Assembly: GCA_037968895.1 (NCBI GenBank)
Contig: JBBKWJ010000037.1
Coordinates: 1-50,125 of the forward strand
Direction: 5' to 3'
Length of the DNA: 50,125 bases
Source: JBBKWJ01 sp037968895
Lineage (GTDB): Bacteria > Actinomycetota > Acidimicrobiia > Acidimicrobiales > SZUA-35
In this document: positions 24,212 to 32,383 of the stretch, one piece after another
Layout: every line of letters begins with the position of its first letter
How positions within the stretch are numbered: position 1 is the first letter of the stretch
Program-made: the position numbers and the translations under genes
The notes under the pieces: model-generated
The model's input: only the letters and a program-made list of their open reading frames with translations
Told to the model about the DNA's origin: nothing
Databases searched by the model: none

Positions 24212-25258
24212 TCAACTCAGTAGTCGGAGAGCCTCATCTGCCATCGATTCGACCTGTTGGGCGTACGACTCAAGATCGACTTCGCCATCGCCCATCACGC
24301 CCTTGAGATAGCGGGCGAGCACGCCTTCCACGATCGCAGCCAGACGCCAATGCTGGAAGGCCCGGTAGTAGTCGACATTGCCGACCTCGAACCCGGTCTT
24401 CTGGACATAGCGTTCGACGATGGCCTCGCGGGTCTTGAACCCTGGAATGGCAGTCGGGTACGAAGTGGCGCCACGGGCCGGTTCTTCGCCAACCTCAACC
24501 CAGTTGTTGAGCAGGTAGCCGATGTCGGCCAGGACGTCGCCGAGGGTGCAGAGCTCCCAATCGAGTACGGCTTGGACTGACCCATTCGCTGGGTCGACGA
24601 GCATGTTGCCGAGCCGATAGTCGCCGTGCACTATTCCGGTGTAACGCTGCTCGGGTTTGGCTGAAAGGAGTCCGGCGTATGCCTCTTCCATCTGAGGCAG
24701 TTCGCGCGTCTTGGCCCCCTCCCATTGGGTGTTCCAACGCTTGAGTTGACGGTCGAGATAGGCCTCTTTGCGGCCGAGCTCGCCGAGACCGATGTCGTCC
24801 GGGTTGACGAGGTGTAGCCGGGCAAGAACGTCGGCCACCGAGTCGCTGAGCGTGCCGCGCATTGCCTCATCAGGCATCACCGCGGCCGATGTCTCGTCGT
24901 CGTGCATCACGACGCCGTCGACGAAGTCCATGATGTAGAAAGGGGCGTCGTTGATGGATTCGTCGGTGCAAAGGCCGAGAGCCGCAGGCACTGGGACGGT
25001 GGTCTTGTTTACGGCTGCGACGATGCGGTGCTCCCGCTCCATGTCGTGGGCTGTCGCCAAAACCGCACCGAGGGGTGGTCGACGAAGCACAATCGCCCGG
25101 CCGTTCGAGTCGACGACCCGGTAGGTCAGATTGGAGTGTCCCCCGGTGATGAACCCGAAGTCGTACGGCCCCTCGACGCCAGCAACGTTGGCATCGAGCC
25201 AGGCCGTGACTGCCGGCCCATTGATGCCCCGAACGGAATTGTCTGTCTGATCGGTCAC
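24212..25258 (-). CDS. Aminoglycoside-phosphotransferase-fold kinase (ACAD10/11-type)
   Basis: 348 residues. An APH-like kinase fold has ITGGHSNLTYRV at the nucleotide loop, the catalytic motif IVHGDYRLGNMLVDP and the metal motif VLDWELCTLGD. This subgroup resembles the kinase domain of ACAD10/ACAD11, which phosphorylates 4-hydroxyacyl-CoA in fatty-acid catabolism. Here it follows an acyl-CoA-synthetase gene with an 8-base gap, which supports an acyl-CoA role rather than drug resistance. The GTG at 25258 has AGGAG five bases upstream. Confidence 0.9.
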   Translation of the reverse strand: MTDQTDNSVRGINGPAVTAWLDANVAGVEGPYDFGFITGGHSNLTYRVVDSNGRAIVLRRPPLGAVLATAHDMEREHRIVAAVNKTTVPVPAALGLCTDESINDAPFYIMDFVDGVVMHDDETSAAVMPDEAMRGTLSDSVADVLARLHLVNPDDIGLGELGRKEAYLDRQLKRWNTQWEGAKTRELPQMEEAYAGLLSAKPEQRYTGIVHGDYRLGNMLVDPANGSVQAVLDWELCTLGDVLADIGYLLNNWVEVGEEPARGATSYPTAIPGFKTREAIVERYVQKTGFEVGNVDYYRAFQHWRLAAIVEGVLARYLKGVMGDGEVDLESYAQQVESMADEALRLLS

Positions 25259-25266
25259 GCGTTCTC

Positions 25267-26733
25267 CTAGCGTTTCTGCAGTCGTTCCGCTCGTAGGGCC
25301 GAGCGGCGGACCTTGCCAGCATCGTCGCGAAGCGGTTCGCTGACAAACTCGATTGATCGGGGCAGCTTGTAGGTGACGAGGTGCTCAGCCAAATGGGCCA
25401 TGAGTTCGGCCGGCTCGATTGGGGTAGTTGCCTCGACGATCGCGTGCACCTTGCTGCCGATCTCGTCGTCAGGAAGCCCGATGACGGCGGATGAGCCGAT
25501 GCTTGGGTGGAGGTTTATGGCGGCCTCGACTTCGGCCGGGAAGACGTTGGCTCCGCCTACAAGGATCATGTCGCTGCGTCGGTCTGCCAAGTAGAGATAG
25601 CCCTCTTCATCAAGCCAACCAATGTCGCCAAGGCAGTCCCAACCGTCTCGGGTCTCGGCCTCAGCCCCTAAGTAGAAGTACGTCGGCGTCTCACGGCCGA
25701 CGGGTCTCATCCACACTTCGCCGATCTCGCCTGCGGGAAGCAGTGCGCCGTCTTCATCGAGAATCTTCAGCTCACCGCTGATCGGACGACCGACTGAGCC
25801 GACATGTGTCAGCCACTCATTTCCATCGAGCACGGTGGCTGACTGGCCCTCGGTTCCTCCGTACAGCTCCCAGATCACATCGGGGCCGAGCCAGTCGATC
25901 CACTCCCGCTTGAGCCACTGAGGGCATGGCTCGGCCAGGTGCCAGAGCTTTCGCAGCGAGCTGAGGTCGTAGCTGTTTTTGGTCTCTTCGTCGAGCTTCC
26001 AGATGCGCTGCATCATCGTTGGCACGACATAAATTGCTTGGGCCTTATGAGCGTCGACGGCGGCGAGCGTTTTCTCTGCATCGAAACGGCCAAGGATGGC
26101 GATGTGGCAGCCAATCAGAAGCGCCTGGATTGCCCAGATGAACGGCCCGTTGTGATAGAGCGGACCAGGCATGACCATCACGCCACCCGTCTCGGCACCG
26201 AAGAGGTTGGCCCTTCCAAGGAGGCCGCCATCGATCATGCTCGGGTCGCCCGAAACGATCAACTTAGGCCGACCAGTCGAGCCCCCAGATGTTGGTGCCT
26301 TCCACGCAGGCGAGATCATTTCAGGCAGAGGCGAGTCGTCGATCGACGAATCGGGCTCGAAGCCGAACGGCAAGCTCGGGCGCCCGCCCCCTTCGACTCC
26401 GACGAGCAAGGCAGAGTCGGCGAGTTCGATGATCGCCTCGAGCTCAGCCTTTGGCAGTCGAGACGACACCGGCTGGGGCACTGCGCCGATCTTCCAGCAT
26501 GCGGCGGCTGAGACGATGAACTGATTGGAGTTCGGCACGCCAATCGTCACGAAATCGCCAATGCCGACACCGAGGCTGGTCATATGTCGGCCCAGCCGAC
26601 AGGCGGCACGATTGAGTTGATCGAAGGTGAGAGTCGTCTCGCCGAAGCTGATAGCGGGAGAGTCGCCCCGTTCGTTCGCAAGCCGGTCGAGACGGGCAGA
26701 GAACGATTCGAAGGTGGCGAGCGTGTCGGTCAT
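25267..26733 (-). CDS. AMP-dependent acyl-CoA synthetase/ligase (ANL superfamily)
   Basis: 488 residues. ANL signature motifs are present: the P-loop-like TSGGSTGRPKLIV, YGGTEGQSATV, and the C-terminal YLADRRSDMILVGGANVFPAEVE motif with a late LPRSIEFV Lys region. It activates a carboxylic acid as acyl-AMP and then acyl-CoA; the substrate is unknown. I start at ATG 26733 (a TTG two codons upstream is possible). The gene is followed by the APH-type kinase, forming a likely two-gene operon for hydroxy or short-chain acid breakdown. Confidence 0.93.
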   Translation of the reverse strand: MTDTLATFESFSARLDRLANERGDSPAISFGETTLTFDQLNRAACRLGRHMTSLGVGIGDFVTIGVPNSNQFIVSAAACWKIGAVPQPVSSRLPKAELEAIIELADSALLVGVEGGGRPSLPFGFEPDSSIDDSPLPEMISPAWKAPTSGGSTGRPKLIVSGDPSMIDGGLLGRANLFGAETGGVMVMPGPLYHNGPFIWAIQALLIGCHIAILGRFDAEKTLAAVDAHKAQAIYVVPTMMQRIWKLDEETKNSYDLSSLRKLWHLAEPCPQWLKREWIDWLGPDVIWELYGGTEGQSATVLDGNEWLTHVGSVGRPISGELKILDEDGALLPAGEIGEVWMRPVGRETPTYFYLGAEAETRDGWDCLGDIGWLDEEGYLYLADRRSDMILVGGANVFPAEVEAAINLHPSIGSSAVIGLPDDEIGSKVHAIVEATTPIEPAELMAHLAEHLVTYKLPRSIEFVSEPLRDDAGKVRRSALRAERLQKR

Positions 26734-26836
26734 GCACAATTCTTAGCTGGTTGAGGATGAAATTGAGAATTCGAGATGCGCTGCGGGGCGAGTCGGCGAT
26801 GGGCGGCTGCTCGACTAGCGTGTAGCGATCCGTCGT

Positions 26837-28102
26837 TTGATCCCACCACTTCTCGCCATTCTGGCTCTCGTGAGCGCCTGCTCAAGCGCGTCAGACGACG
26901 CCTCGACAACCACTGACCGTGCGCCTGGCTCGCCACAATCTGAGCAGCCACTGCCAGGGTCAGTGCAAAACGACCTGCTTGCGGCCTTGCCGGGCCAGCT
27001 TGCCATCCTCGACCAGTCGGTGTTGATCGTCTCAAACCCAAACGGAAGCAACGCCCGGATCGTCGACGGGGGCGGTTTCACGGCGGCGCTGCAACCCGTC
27101 TGGTCGCATGACGGACAGAAGCTGGCCTGGTCGTCCTACAACGAAGACGAGATCCTCATCAACGAGCTTGGCATCGCGACCGACGCGAAGTCGGAGACCC
27201 CGTTTGGGTCGACGTTGCCGCTGTATCTGCAATGGAACAGTAGCGACGACCTTCTTGCCTATTTGCGACCGAGCCCGTTCAGCAACGAACTTGAAGTCGG
27301 GACAATCGTGCCGGGCGAGTCGCCAAAGGCCGTTGGCGAAGCTGCGCCGTTCTATTTCTCGTTCGCCCCAGACGACGACTCGATCCTTGGCCACATAAAT
27401 TCCGAGCAATGGGTGACCTGGTCAGACGGACCAAACGTCGATCTAGGTCCGACCGATGGTTCGTTCAGCGCTCCGGCTTGGCTCGATCAGAACCACGTTG
27501 TTGCGCACCTTGATGGTGCGCTGACGGTTGTCGACCTGCGCGACGGTAGCAAAGTTGTCGTGGCCGATGTTGCGGGTCCGACCGAGTTTGTTGTGAGCCC
27601 ATCTGGCGATCTCATTGCCTTCCTTGCTGGCCCTCCCGATCTCTTGAGCGTGCAGTTCGACGACACCCAGTCGCTCTCGACCCTTCGGATAGTCGAGGTC
27701 GACACCGGCCACGAACTCCTCGTGACTGACAGCCAAGTTGGCGCCTTCGAGTGGAGTCCTGATGGATCGAAGCTTGCATGGCTGGAGTACGCCGAGGGTC
27801 CTGCGGTTGGCCTCGCCCGCTGGCACTACTGGGCGGGCGCCGAGGTAGCGGTCTCGCCCGCGTACCGGCCTTCCGATCTGATGGCCGAACAGTATTTGCC
27901 GTTCTTCGCTCAATACGCGCAGAGCCATTCGGCATGGGCCGCAAACGGTGAGGCCTTCGCGTTCGCCGGCGCCATCGGTACCGATGATGGGGTTTGGGTG
28001 CAAGTCATGGACCCAACCGTCGCCCCGGTGCTCATCGGCTTTGGTTCGATGGTGATCTGGTCGCCTGACGGCGAGGTCACCCCCGGCCGTTCCCCCGCGT
28101 AA
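26837..28102 (+). CDS. Lipoprotein with WD40/TolB-like beta-propeller
   Basis: 421 residues. A hydrophobic leader with a lipobox (ALVSACSS) marks a membrane-anchored exported protein. Repeating propeller blades follow, with Trp-Ser-x-Asp turns (PVWSHDGQKLAWSS, FSFAPDDDSILGH, VVSPSGDLIAFLAG, FEWSPDGSKLAWLE, VIWSPDGEV). Such proteins often sense or bind ligands at the envelope. The start is taken as TTG 26837 because an in-frame stop lies 21 bases upstream; this gives an unusually short, uncharged n-region. It converges with the transglycosylase gene across a palindrome. Confidence 0.8.
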   Translation: MIPPLLAILALVSACSSASDDASTTTDRAPGSPQSEQPLPGSVQNDLLAALPGQLAILDQSVLIVSNPNGSNARIVDGGGFTAALQPVWSHDGQKLAWSSYNEDEILINELGIATDAKSETPFGSTLPLYLQWNSSDDLLAYLRPSPFSNELEVGTIVPGESPKAVGEAAPFYFSFAPDDDSILGHINSEQWVTWSDGPNVDLGPTDGSFSAPAWLDQNHVVAHLDGALTVVDLRDGSKVVVADVAGPTEFVVSPSGDLIAFLAGPPDLLSVQFDDTQSLSTLRIVEVDTGHELLVTDSQVGAFEWSPDGSKLAWLEYAEGPAVGLARWHYWAGAEVAVSPAYRPSDLMAEQYLPFFAQYAQSHSAWAANGEAFAFAGAIGTDDGVWVQVMDPTVAPVLIGFGSMVIWSPDGEVTPGRSPA

Positions 28103-28107
28103 CACAA

Positions 28108-28136
28108 TTAGTACACGTACCAGGTACGTGTACTAA
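28108..28136. terminator. 29-bp perfect palindrome between convergent genes
   Basis: TTAGTACACGTACC and GGTACGTGTACTAA are exact reverse complements around a single A. The element fills the gap between the converging lipoprotein and transglycosylase genes, overlapping the latter's stop, so it could act as a two-way transcript-end or as a protein site. The 12-mer AGTACACGTACC recurs at 45644. Confidence 0.5.
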
Positions 28137-29137
28137 CTGGTGCCGAGGAGGTCGTCGGGGTGCTCGGCGAGCCAGGCGGCTGCGTCGAGTGGTTCGAATG
28201 ACTCGTAGCCCGCAGTGAGTCGAAGGACGCCGACGGAGGACGAGAAATAGACCTGCCACGCGTGGTAGCCCGCATATGCTCGCTCGTCGAGCGCGAGCAC
28301 ATCGGCATATGCCTTGACCGCAGCTACATATCGGTCTGATCGGTTGTAGCCGAAGAGTGCCTTGTCCATGTCGGCCGGTCCGCCAACGAGCGTGAGATAG
28401 GTCGCAGCACCAAGAATTGCATCGCGGGGGACGGTCGGATCGCCGACACAGCACCCTTCCCATGTTGACGGCAAGAACTGCATCGGCCCAACGGCGCCTG
28501 CAGTCGAAAGGCCTTCAATCCGCCCCATTCGAGTCTCGACCAGATTGATCGAAGCCAAGTAGACCCATGGAATCCCCGAAGCTGCCTCGGCCTCTTTGTA
28601 GTAGCCGAGCAGCTCATCAGCCGGCGGTGGATCGCTGATTCGCCAAGCCGGAAGCGTCGAACTTAGTGGTCCGCTCTTAACCAACGCAGAGAGTTCTTGG
28701 CGGGCGAGCCAGTTGAGTTCAACTGCCGGCCGAACCGACTCGTCGACAAGCGATACTGCTTCGTCGGCCCAGTCGCGGTGCAGGCTCAGGACTTGGTAGA
28801 GCTGTTGTTGGCGACGGCCCCAGCTCGCAGCGATGTCGAGTTCGGTCTCTGTTCTCACTCGTTGCTCAGCCTCAGACAGAGCGTCGGCCGTTGCGGCGGG
28901 ATCTGTTGGCCAGGCAAGCTCGTCAGGCGCCATGGTCGTGGTCGTCGTCGGAGCAGTCGTTGTCGTTGGTACCGCCGTTGAAGTCGTTGGCGCGTCGGTT
29001 GTGGAGCTCGCGTCGGTAGTGAAACTCAGTTCCTCGGCTTGCTCTGCAGCGTCGAGACGAGAGCACGCAGCGGTGATACACAAGACACCGGCAAGACCGA
29101 TACGGACTGTTCGACTCTGCTTACGGCCGCTCTTCAC
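28133..29137 (-). CDS. Lytic transglycosylase-type exported protein (SLT/MltB-like)
   Basis: 334 residues. A basic start and hydrophobic core end near Cys25 (VLCITAACS), suggesting a lipoprotein, though the lipobox is imperfect. A Thr-rich spacer (about residues 38-72, PTTTTAPTTTTT) follows. The catalytic lobe has INLVETRMGRI (probable catalytic Glu), GAVGPMQFLPSTWE and AALFGYN-type sequence (KALFGYNRSDRYV). It cleaves peptidoglycan with anhydro-muropeptide formation. GTG 29137 overlaps the previous gene's stop (GTGA), making it the last gene of an operon with nitronate-monooxygenase-like and sulfurtransferase genes. Confidence 0.85.
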   Translation of the reverse strand: MKSGRKQSRTVRIGLAGVLCITAACSRLDAAEQAEELSFTTDASSTTDAPTTSTAVPTTTTAPTTTTTMAPDELAWPTDPAATADALSEAEQRVRTETELDIAASWGRRQQQLYQVLSLHRDWADEAVSLVDESVRPAVELNWLARQELSALVKSGPLSSTLPAWRISDPPPADELLGYYKEAEAASGIPWVYLASINLVETRMGRIEGLSTAGAVGPMQFLPSTWEGCCVGDPTVPRDAILGAATYLTLVGGPADMDKALFGYNRSDRYVAAVKAYADVLALDERAYAGYHAWQVYFSSSVGVLRLTAGYESFEPLDAAAWLAEHPDDLLGTS

Positions 29138-29958
29138 AATGGGTCGGGGCCCGTTGCCTCGGCCCGGGCGGGGTCGCTCGACCAACCGCTCCAGGAGCCG
29201 ACATACAGTTTGGGCCGTGGAAGTCCGGCGGCCTCGGCGGCCAAGATGTTGTTGCACGCCGTTACACCCGAGCCGCAGTAGAACACCGAGTCGCCGTCGA
29301 CCGACGCGGCCTCGAACCGAGTTCGTAGATCGGCGACCGGGAGGAAGTGGTCATCCGGTCCGAAGTTCTCTTCAAACGGGAGGTTGTACGCACCGGGCAC
29401 GTGTCCGGCCCTTGGATCGATTGGTTCGGTCTCGCCCCGGTAGCGCTCAGCAGCTCGGGAGTCGAATACGCGACCGCCAGCTTGAATGATCGCAGCGACC
29501 TGATCGGCATCGACGATCTCGTCGACAGGCCATGGCCGAGGCTCGACGACGACAGGCGTGACTGGAGCGGGTTCGCCGTTTTCTCGCCCACCGTTCCAAC
29601 CGGCAAGGCCGCCATCAAGCACAGCGGCGTCGTAGCCGAGCACGCGAAGCATCCAGACAAATCGCCCGGCATAGCGACCACCGACATCGTCGTAGGCAAC
29701 GATGAGGTCAGATTGCGAGATCCCAGCGGCGCCTAGACCAGCCGCAAATTGCTCGGGCATCGGTAGCGGGTGCCGGCCAACGACAGGTCCCGCTTCGCCG
29801 GCAAGGTTGTGCTCCATGTCCATGAAGCGTGCGCCCGCGATGCGGTCGGCCAAGAAGGCGTCGTACCCGTTTCGGCCGTCGAGATACCAACGCACGTCGA
29901 CAATCAAGGCGTCGGTGATAGCAGCGAGCGACGAGGCATCAATGATCGGGGCGATCAC
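29134..29958 (-). CDS. Thiosulfate/3-mercaptopyruvate sulfurtransferase (two rhodanese domains)
   Basis: 274 residues with an inactive N-terminal rhodanese domain (DGRNGYDAFLADRIAGARFMD) and a catalytic C-terminal one ending in the active-site loop FYCGSGVTAC (Cys228). The loop form CGSGVTA is that of 3-mercaptopyruvate sulfurtransferases (SseA-like). It moves sulfane sulfur from mercaptopyruvate or thiosulfate to an acceptor. GTG 29958 overlaps the stop of the upstream gene and its own stop overlaps the next start, so the three genes are tightly coupled. Confidence 0.9.
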   Translation of the reverse strand: MIAPIIDASSLAAITDALIVDVRWYLDGRNGYDAFLADRIAGARFMDMEHNLAGEAGPVVGRHPLPMPEQFAAGLGAAGISQSDLIVAYDDVGGRYAGRFVWMLRVLGYDAAVLDGGLAGWNGGRENGEPAPVTPVVVEPRPWPVDEIVDADQVAAIIQAGGRVFDSRAAERYRGETEPIDPRAGHVPGAYNLPFEENFGPDDHFLPVADLRTRFEAASVDGDSVFYCGSGVTACNNILAAEAAGLPRPKLYVGSWSGWSSDPARAEATGPDPL

Positions 29959-30902
29959 GCTTTGCCTCCGAGGTACTGGTCGGCGAGAGCACCGATGATG
30001 CTCTCGAACTCCTCGACACACTCACCGATAATCTCTGCGACTGGCCTCACTGCGTCAATACGGCCTTGGACCTGCCCCGACAATGCGATGGCGGCGTTCA
30101 TGTCGCCGCCGAAGTAGAGATCAAGCGCGTTGCCGAAGTCGCCAAACACATTGTGGTCGGCAAATTGCAGGCCAAGCGTGCGATCGGTCTTGATCGCTCG
30201 TAGGGCCGGCGAGTGTCGCTGATTGAGGAAGACGGTGTCGGTCTCGCCACCATTCACGATGGCTTGTTTCCAGTTGTCGTGCACCGGGCTCTCTGCCGCC
30301 GAGACCATGCGGGTTCCCATTTGCACACCCTCGGCGCCGAGGGCAAAGGCGGCCGCCATTGAGCGACCGTCGACGATGCCGCCAGCACCGATGATGGGGA
30401 CGCCAACCTTCGAGCGAACGAGGGGCAAGAGCACCATTGAGGCCACGGGGTCGGGGTTCTTGAAGCCGCCGCCCTCGCCGCCCTCAACGATCAGCCCGTG
30501 GACGCCAGCATCTACGGCTTTGAGCGCGCCCTTCAGCGTTGGTACGACGTGGAAGACCGTGAGGCCGGCTTCGACCAACGTCGGCGTGTACTTCATTGGG
30601 CTTCCGGCCGACGTCGAGACGAATTTGACGCCTTGGTCTATTACGAACTGCACGATGCCGGGATCACGAACGAATGCTTGGGCGATGTTGACCCCGAATG
30701 GCCTGTCGGTGAGATCGCGCATCTTACGAATCTCTTCTTTGATCGCATCGAGCTCGCCCGACGAGGTTTCGATGATGCCCATTCCGCCCGCATTCGAGAC
30801 GGCCGATGCAAGTTGGCTTCGAGCAATCCAGCCCATCGGAGCTTGCACGATGGGATACTCAACACCGAGCATCTCGGTCACACGATTAGTGAATGTCGGC
30901 AC
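29955..30902 (-). CDS. Nitronate-monooxygenase/2-nitropropane-dioxygenase-like FMN enzyme, His motif changed
   Basis: 315 residues of a TIM-barrel FMN protein. The family opening (EYPIVQAPMGWIA) and the flavin-contact strand (PIIGAGGIVDGRSMAAAFALGAEGVQMGTR) are intact. The usual catalytic motif GxExGGH reads GGEGGGFKN here (Phe147 instead of His). Classical nitronate oxidation via that His is therefore doubtful; a reductase or dehydrogenase role is possible. GTG 30902 has AGGAG eight bases upstream. It heads the operon with the sulfurtransferase and transglycosylase genes. Confidence 0.86.
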   Translation of the reverse strand: MPTFTNRVTEMLGVEYPIVQAPMGWIARSQLASAVSNAGGMGIIETSSGELDAIKEEIRKMRDLTDRPFGVNIAQAFVRDPGIVQFVIDQGVKFVSTSAGSPMKYTPTLVEAGLTVFHVVPTLKGALKAVDAGVHGLIVEGGEGGGFKNPDPVASMVLLPLVRSKVGVPIIGAGGIVDGRSMAAAFALGAEGVQMGTRMVSAAESPVHDNWKQAIVNGGETDTVFLNQRHSPALRAIKTDRTLGLQFADHNVFGDFGNALDLYFGGDMNAAIALSGQVQGRIDAVRPVAEIIGECVEEFESIIGALADQYLGGKA

Positions 30903-31011
30903 GCAGGAAACTCCTCGTTGGTTGCAGTCGGCGAAGCATCGACAGTTTAAGTCATCGGAGACCAGCAACGTGACCCACCGCCAGTTGGACCCTGGGGCCA
31001 GAGCCGATGAG

Positions 31012-31611
31012 CTACGGAAGATCGATAGGGCCCCCGAGTGCGTCATGGAGTCCATCGATACTGAAGCCATCGGCGATGCCAGGGCATCGGTGGAGATAGC
31101 GGGCGGCATCACGCTGATCGAGGTCCCAGGCTTGGAGCAAGCCGCCAGCGATGACGCGAAGGTACGAGGCGTCGGCTGGGTTGAGCGGCAATGGCCGGCT
31201 TTGGCGAGTGAACGTTACGGCGGCCTCGCCATCGATATCGCCAAACCGATGGACTCGTCCATACCAGGAGTCGAGAACGATCTGGCTGGATCCCTGGTCG
31301 ATGCGGTTTGGGTCAAGCGGCGTGACCTCGGCCCGACCATTCTCCTGCCGGAACACATCCTCGAATTGGTTGAGCGTTACTCGCCACGCTCGGCCATACG
31401 AGGCTGGAACTGACGGAGCGTCGAGGTCGAGAAAGGCGACGCCGCCACCGTTCCACCGCTTTGACTGCTCGGCAAACACGACGGGATGGTCGATCCGAAA
31501 CGGCTGCGCACGAGTGGGCGGGCTCGTGTCTCGTGAGTTGTCGAGGTAGCGCGAGAATCGATCGGCGTAGAGGTTCGACCCGTAGGCCACATACCAGACG
31601 TGGGTGGTCAT
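31012..31611 (-). CDS. Gamma-glutamylcyclotransferase-like protein
   Basis: 199 residues. The start VWYVAYGSNLYADRF matches the YGSN substrate loop of the GGCT-like fold, and the following PVVFAEQSKRW and GGVAFLDLDAP fit its barrel. Members release 5-oxoproline from gamma-glutamyl compounds; the catalytic Glu cannot be pinned down with confidence. ATG 31611 overlaps the PrmA-like gene's stop by four bases, so the two are co-translated. Confidence 0.75.
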   Translation of the reverse strand: MTTHVWYVAYGSNLYADRFSRYLDNSRDTSPPTRAQPFRIDHPVVFAEQSKRWNGGGVAFLDLDAPSVPASYGRAWRVTLNQFEDVFRQENGRAEVTPLDPNRIDQGSSQIVLDSWYGRVHRFGDIDGEAAVTFTRQSRPLPLNPADASYLRVIAGGLLQAWDLDQRDAARYLHRCPGIADGFSIDGLHDALGGPIDLP

Positions 31612-32345
31612 GGGCGGTCCAATCGGAGGGCACACCAGTCGTCATGGTGCCTGGTCTCAATGAGAACGAGCGGCTTGAGAACCGACACGAGCGCATCGGT
31701 CTGGTCGGCAAGGATTCCGGCGACGAGCAGAGTGGTGGTGGTCAACCGAACAAGGTCGTCGGCGACCGCAACTTGATGAGGGAGCAGCATATTCGAGAGC
31801 ACGACATCGCAGGGCTGCGTGAGCGAATGCGTCGGCGTATCAGTGAGCTCAAACGATAAGTCGTTCCTAGCCTGATTGAGCGCAGCAACTTCTATGGCGG
31901 CGGGGTCATTGTCAACGCCGATGACGCCGACCGCTCCATGAGCCAGCGCGGCGAGGGCCAAGACCCCCGTGCCGGTGCCAACGTCGAGGACAGACCGGCC
32001 GCCGAGATTGAGATCGCCGAGCCAGCCGAGTAGTAGCGATGTGGTCGGGTGGTGCCCATGTCCGAATGCGTGGCCAGACGAAATGATGAGCTCTCGGTTC
32101 GCAAATACGTGGATGGATTCTTGCGGGCCAGCCCAGGTAGCAACATCGTTGGCAACGACCGGCTGATACTGCGTTAACAACGCGGCTGCTCGCTGCGCCT
32201 CGTCTTGTGTGCCATAGCTGGCAATGACCGAAACACAGTCCCCCTCGACCTCGTCGGCGACCCCGGTTGCGCCCCCAGACCAGAGCCGCTCGAAGACGAG
32301 TTCGGCCTCGTCATGATGTGTCGACAAACGGAGAATCCAGCTCAC
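31608..32345 (-). CDS. PrmA-like methyltransferase (ribosomal protein L11 methyltransferase family)
   Basis: 245 residues. The AdoMet-binding motif LDVGTGTGVLALAALAHGA is preceded by the PrmA-typical ISSGHAFGHGHHPTTSLLL, and VVLSNMLLPHQV stands for the PrmA 'NIL' loop. It is about 50 residues shorter than E. coli PrmA, mainly in the N-terminal substrate-recognition domain, so L11 may not be its only or actual substrate. GTG 32345 is divergent from the Ppx/GppA gene 38 bases away, sharing one promoter region. Confidence 0.85.
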   Translation of the reverse strand: MSWILRLSTHHDEAELVFERLWSGGATGVADEVEGDCVSVIASYGTQDEAQRAAALLTQYQPVVANDVATWAGPQESIHVFANRELIISSGHAFGHGHHPTTSLLLGWLGDLNLGGRSVLDVGTGTGVLALAALAHGAVGVIGVDNDPAAIEVAALNQARNDLSFELTDTPTHSLTQPCDVVLSNMLLPHQVAVADDLVRLTTTTLLVAGILADQTDALVSVLKPLVLIETRHHDDWCALRLDRP

Positions 32346-32383
32346 GCGTTTCAGGTTAGGTCGCCAGGGGGAAGACTGGGCCA

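Noticed and set aside
24212..25258. Aminoglycoside resistance kinase
   Set aside because: The APH-fold sequence is of the ACAD10/11 type and the partner gene is an acyl-CoA synthetase.
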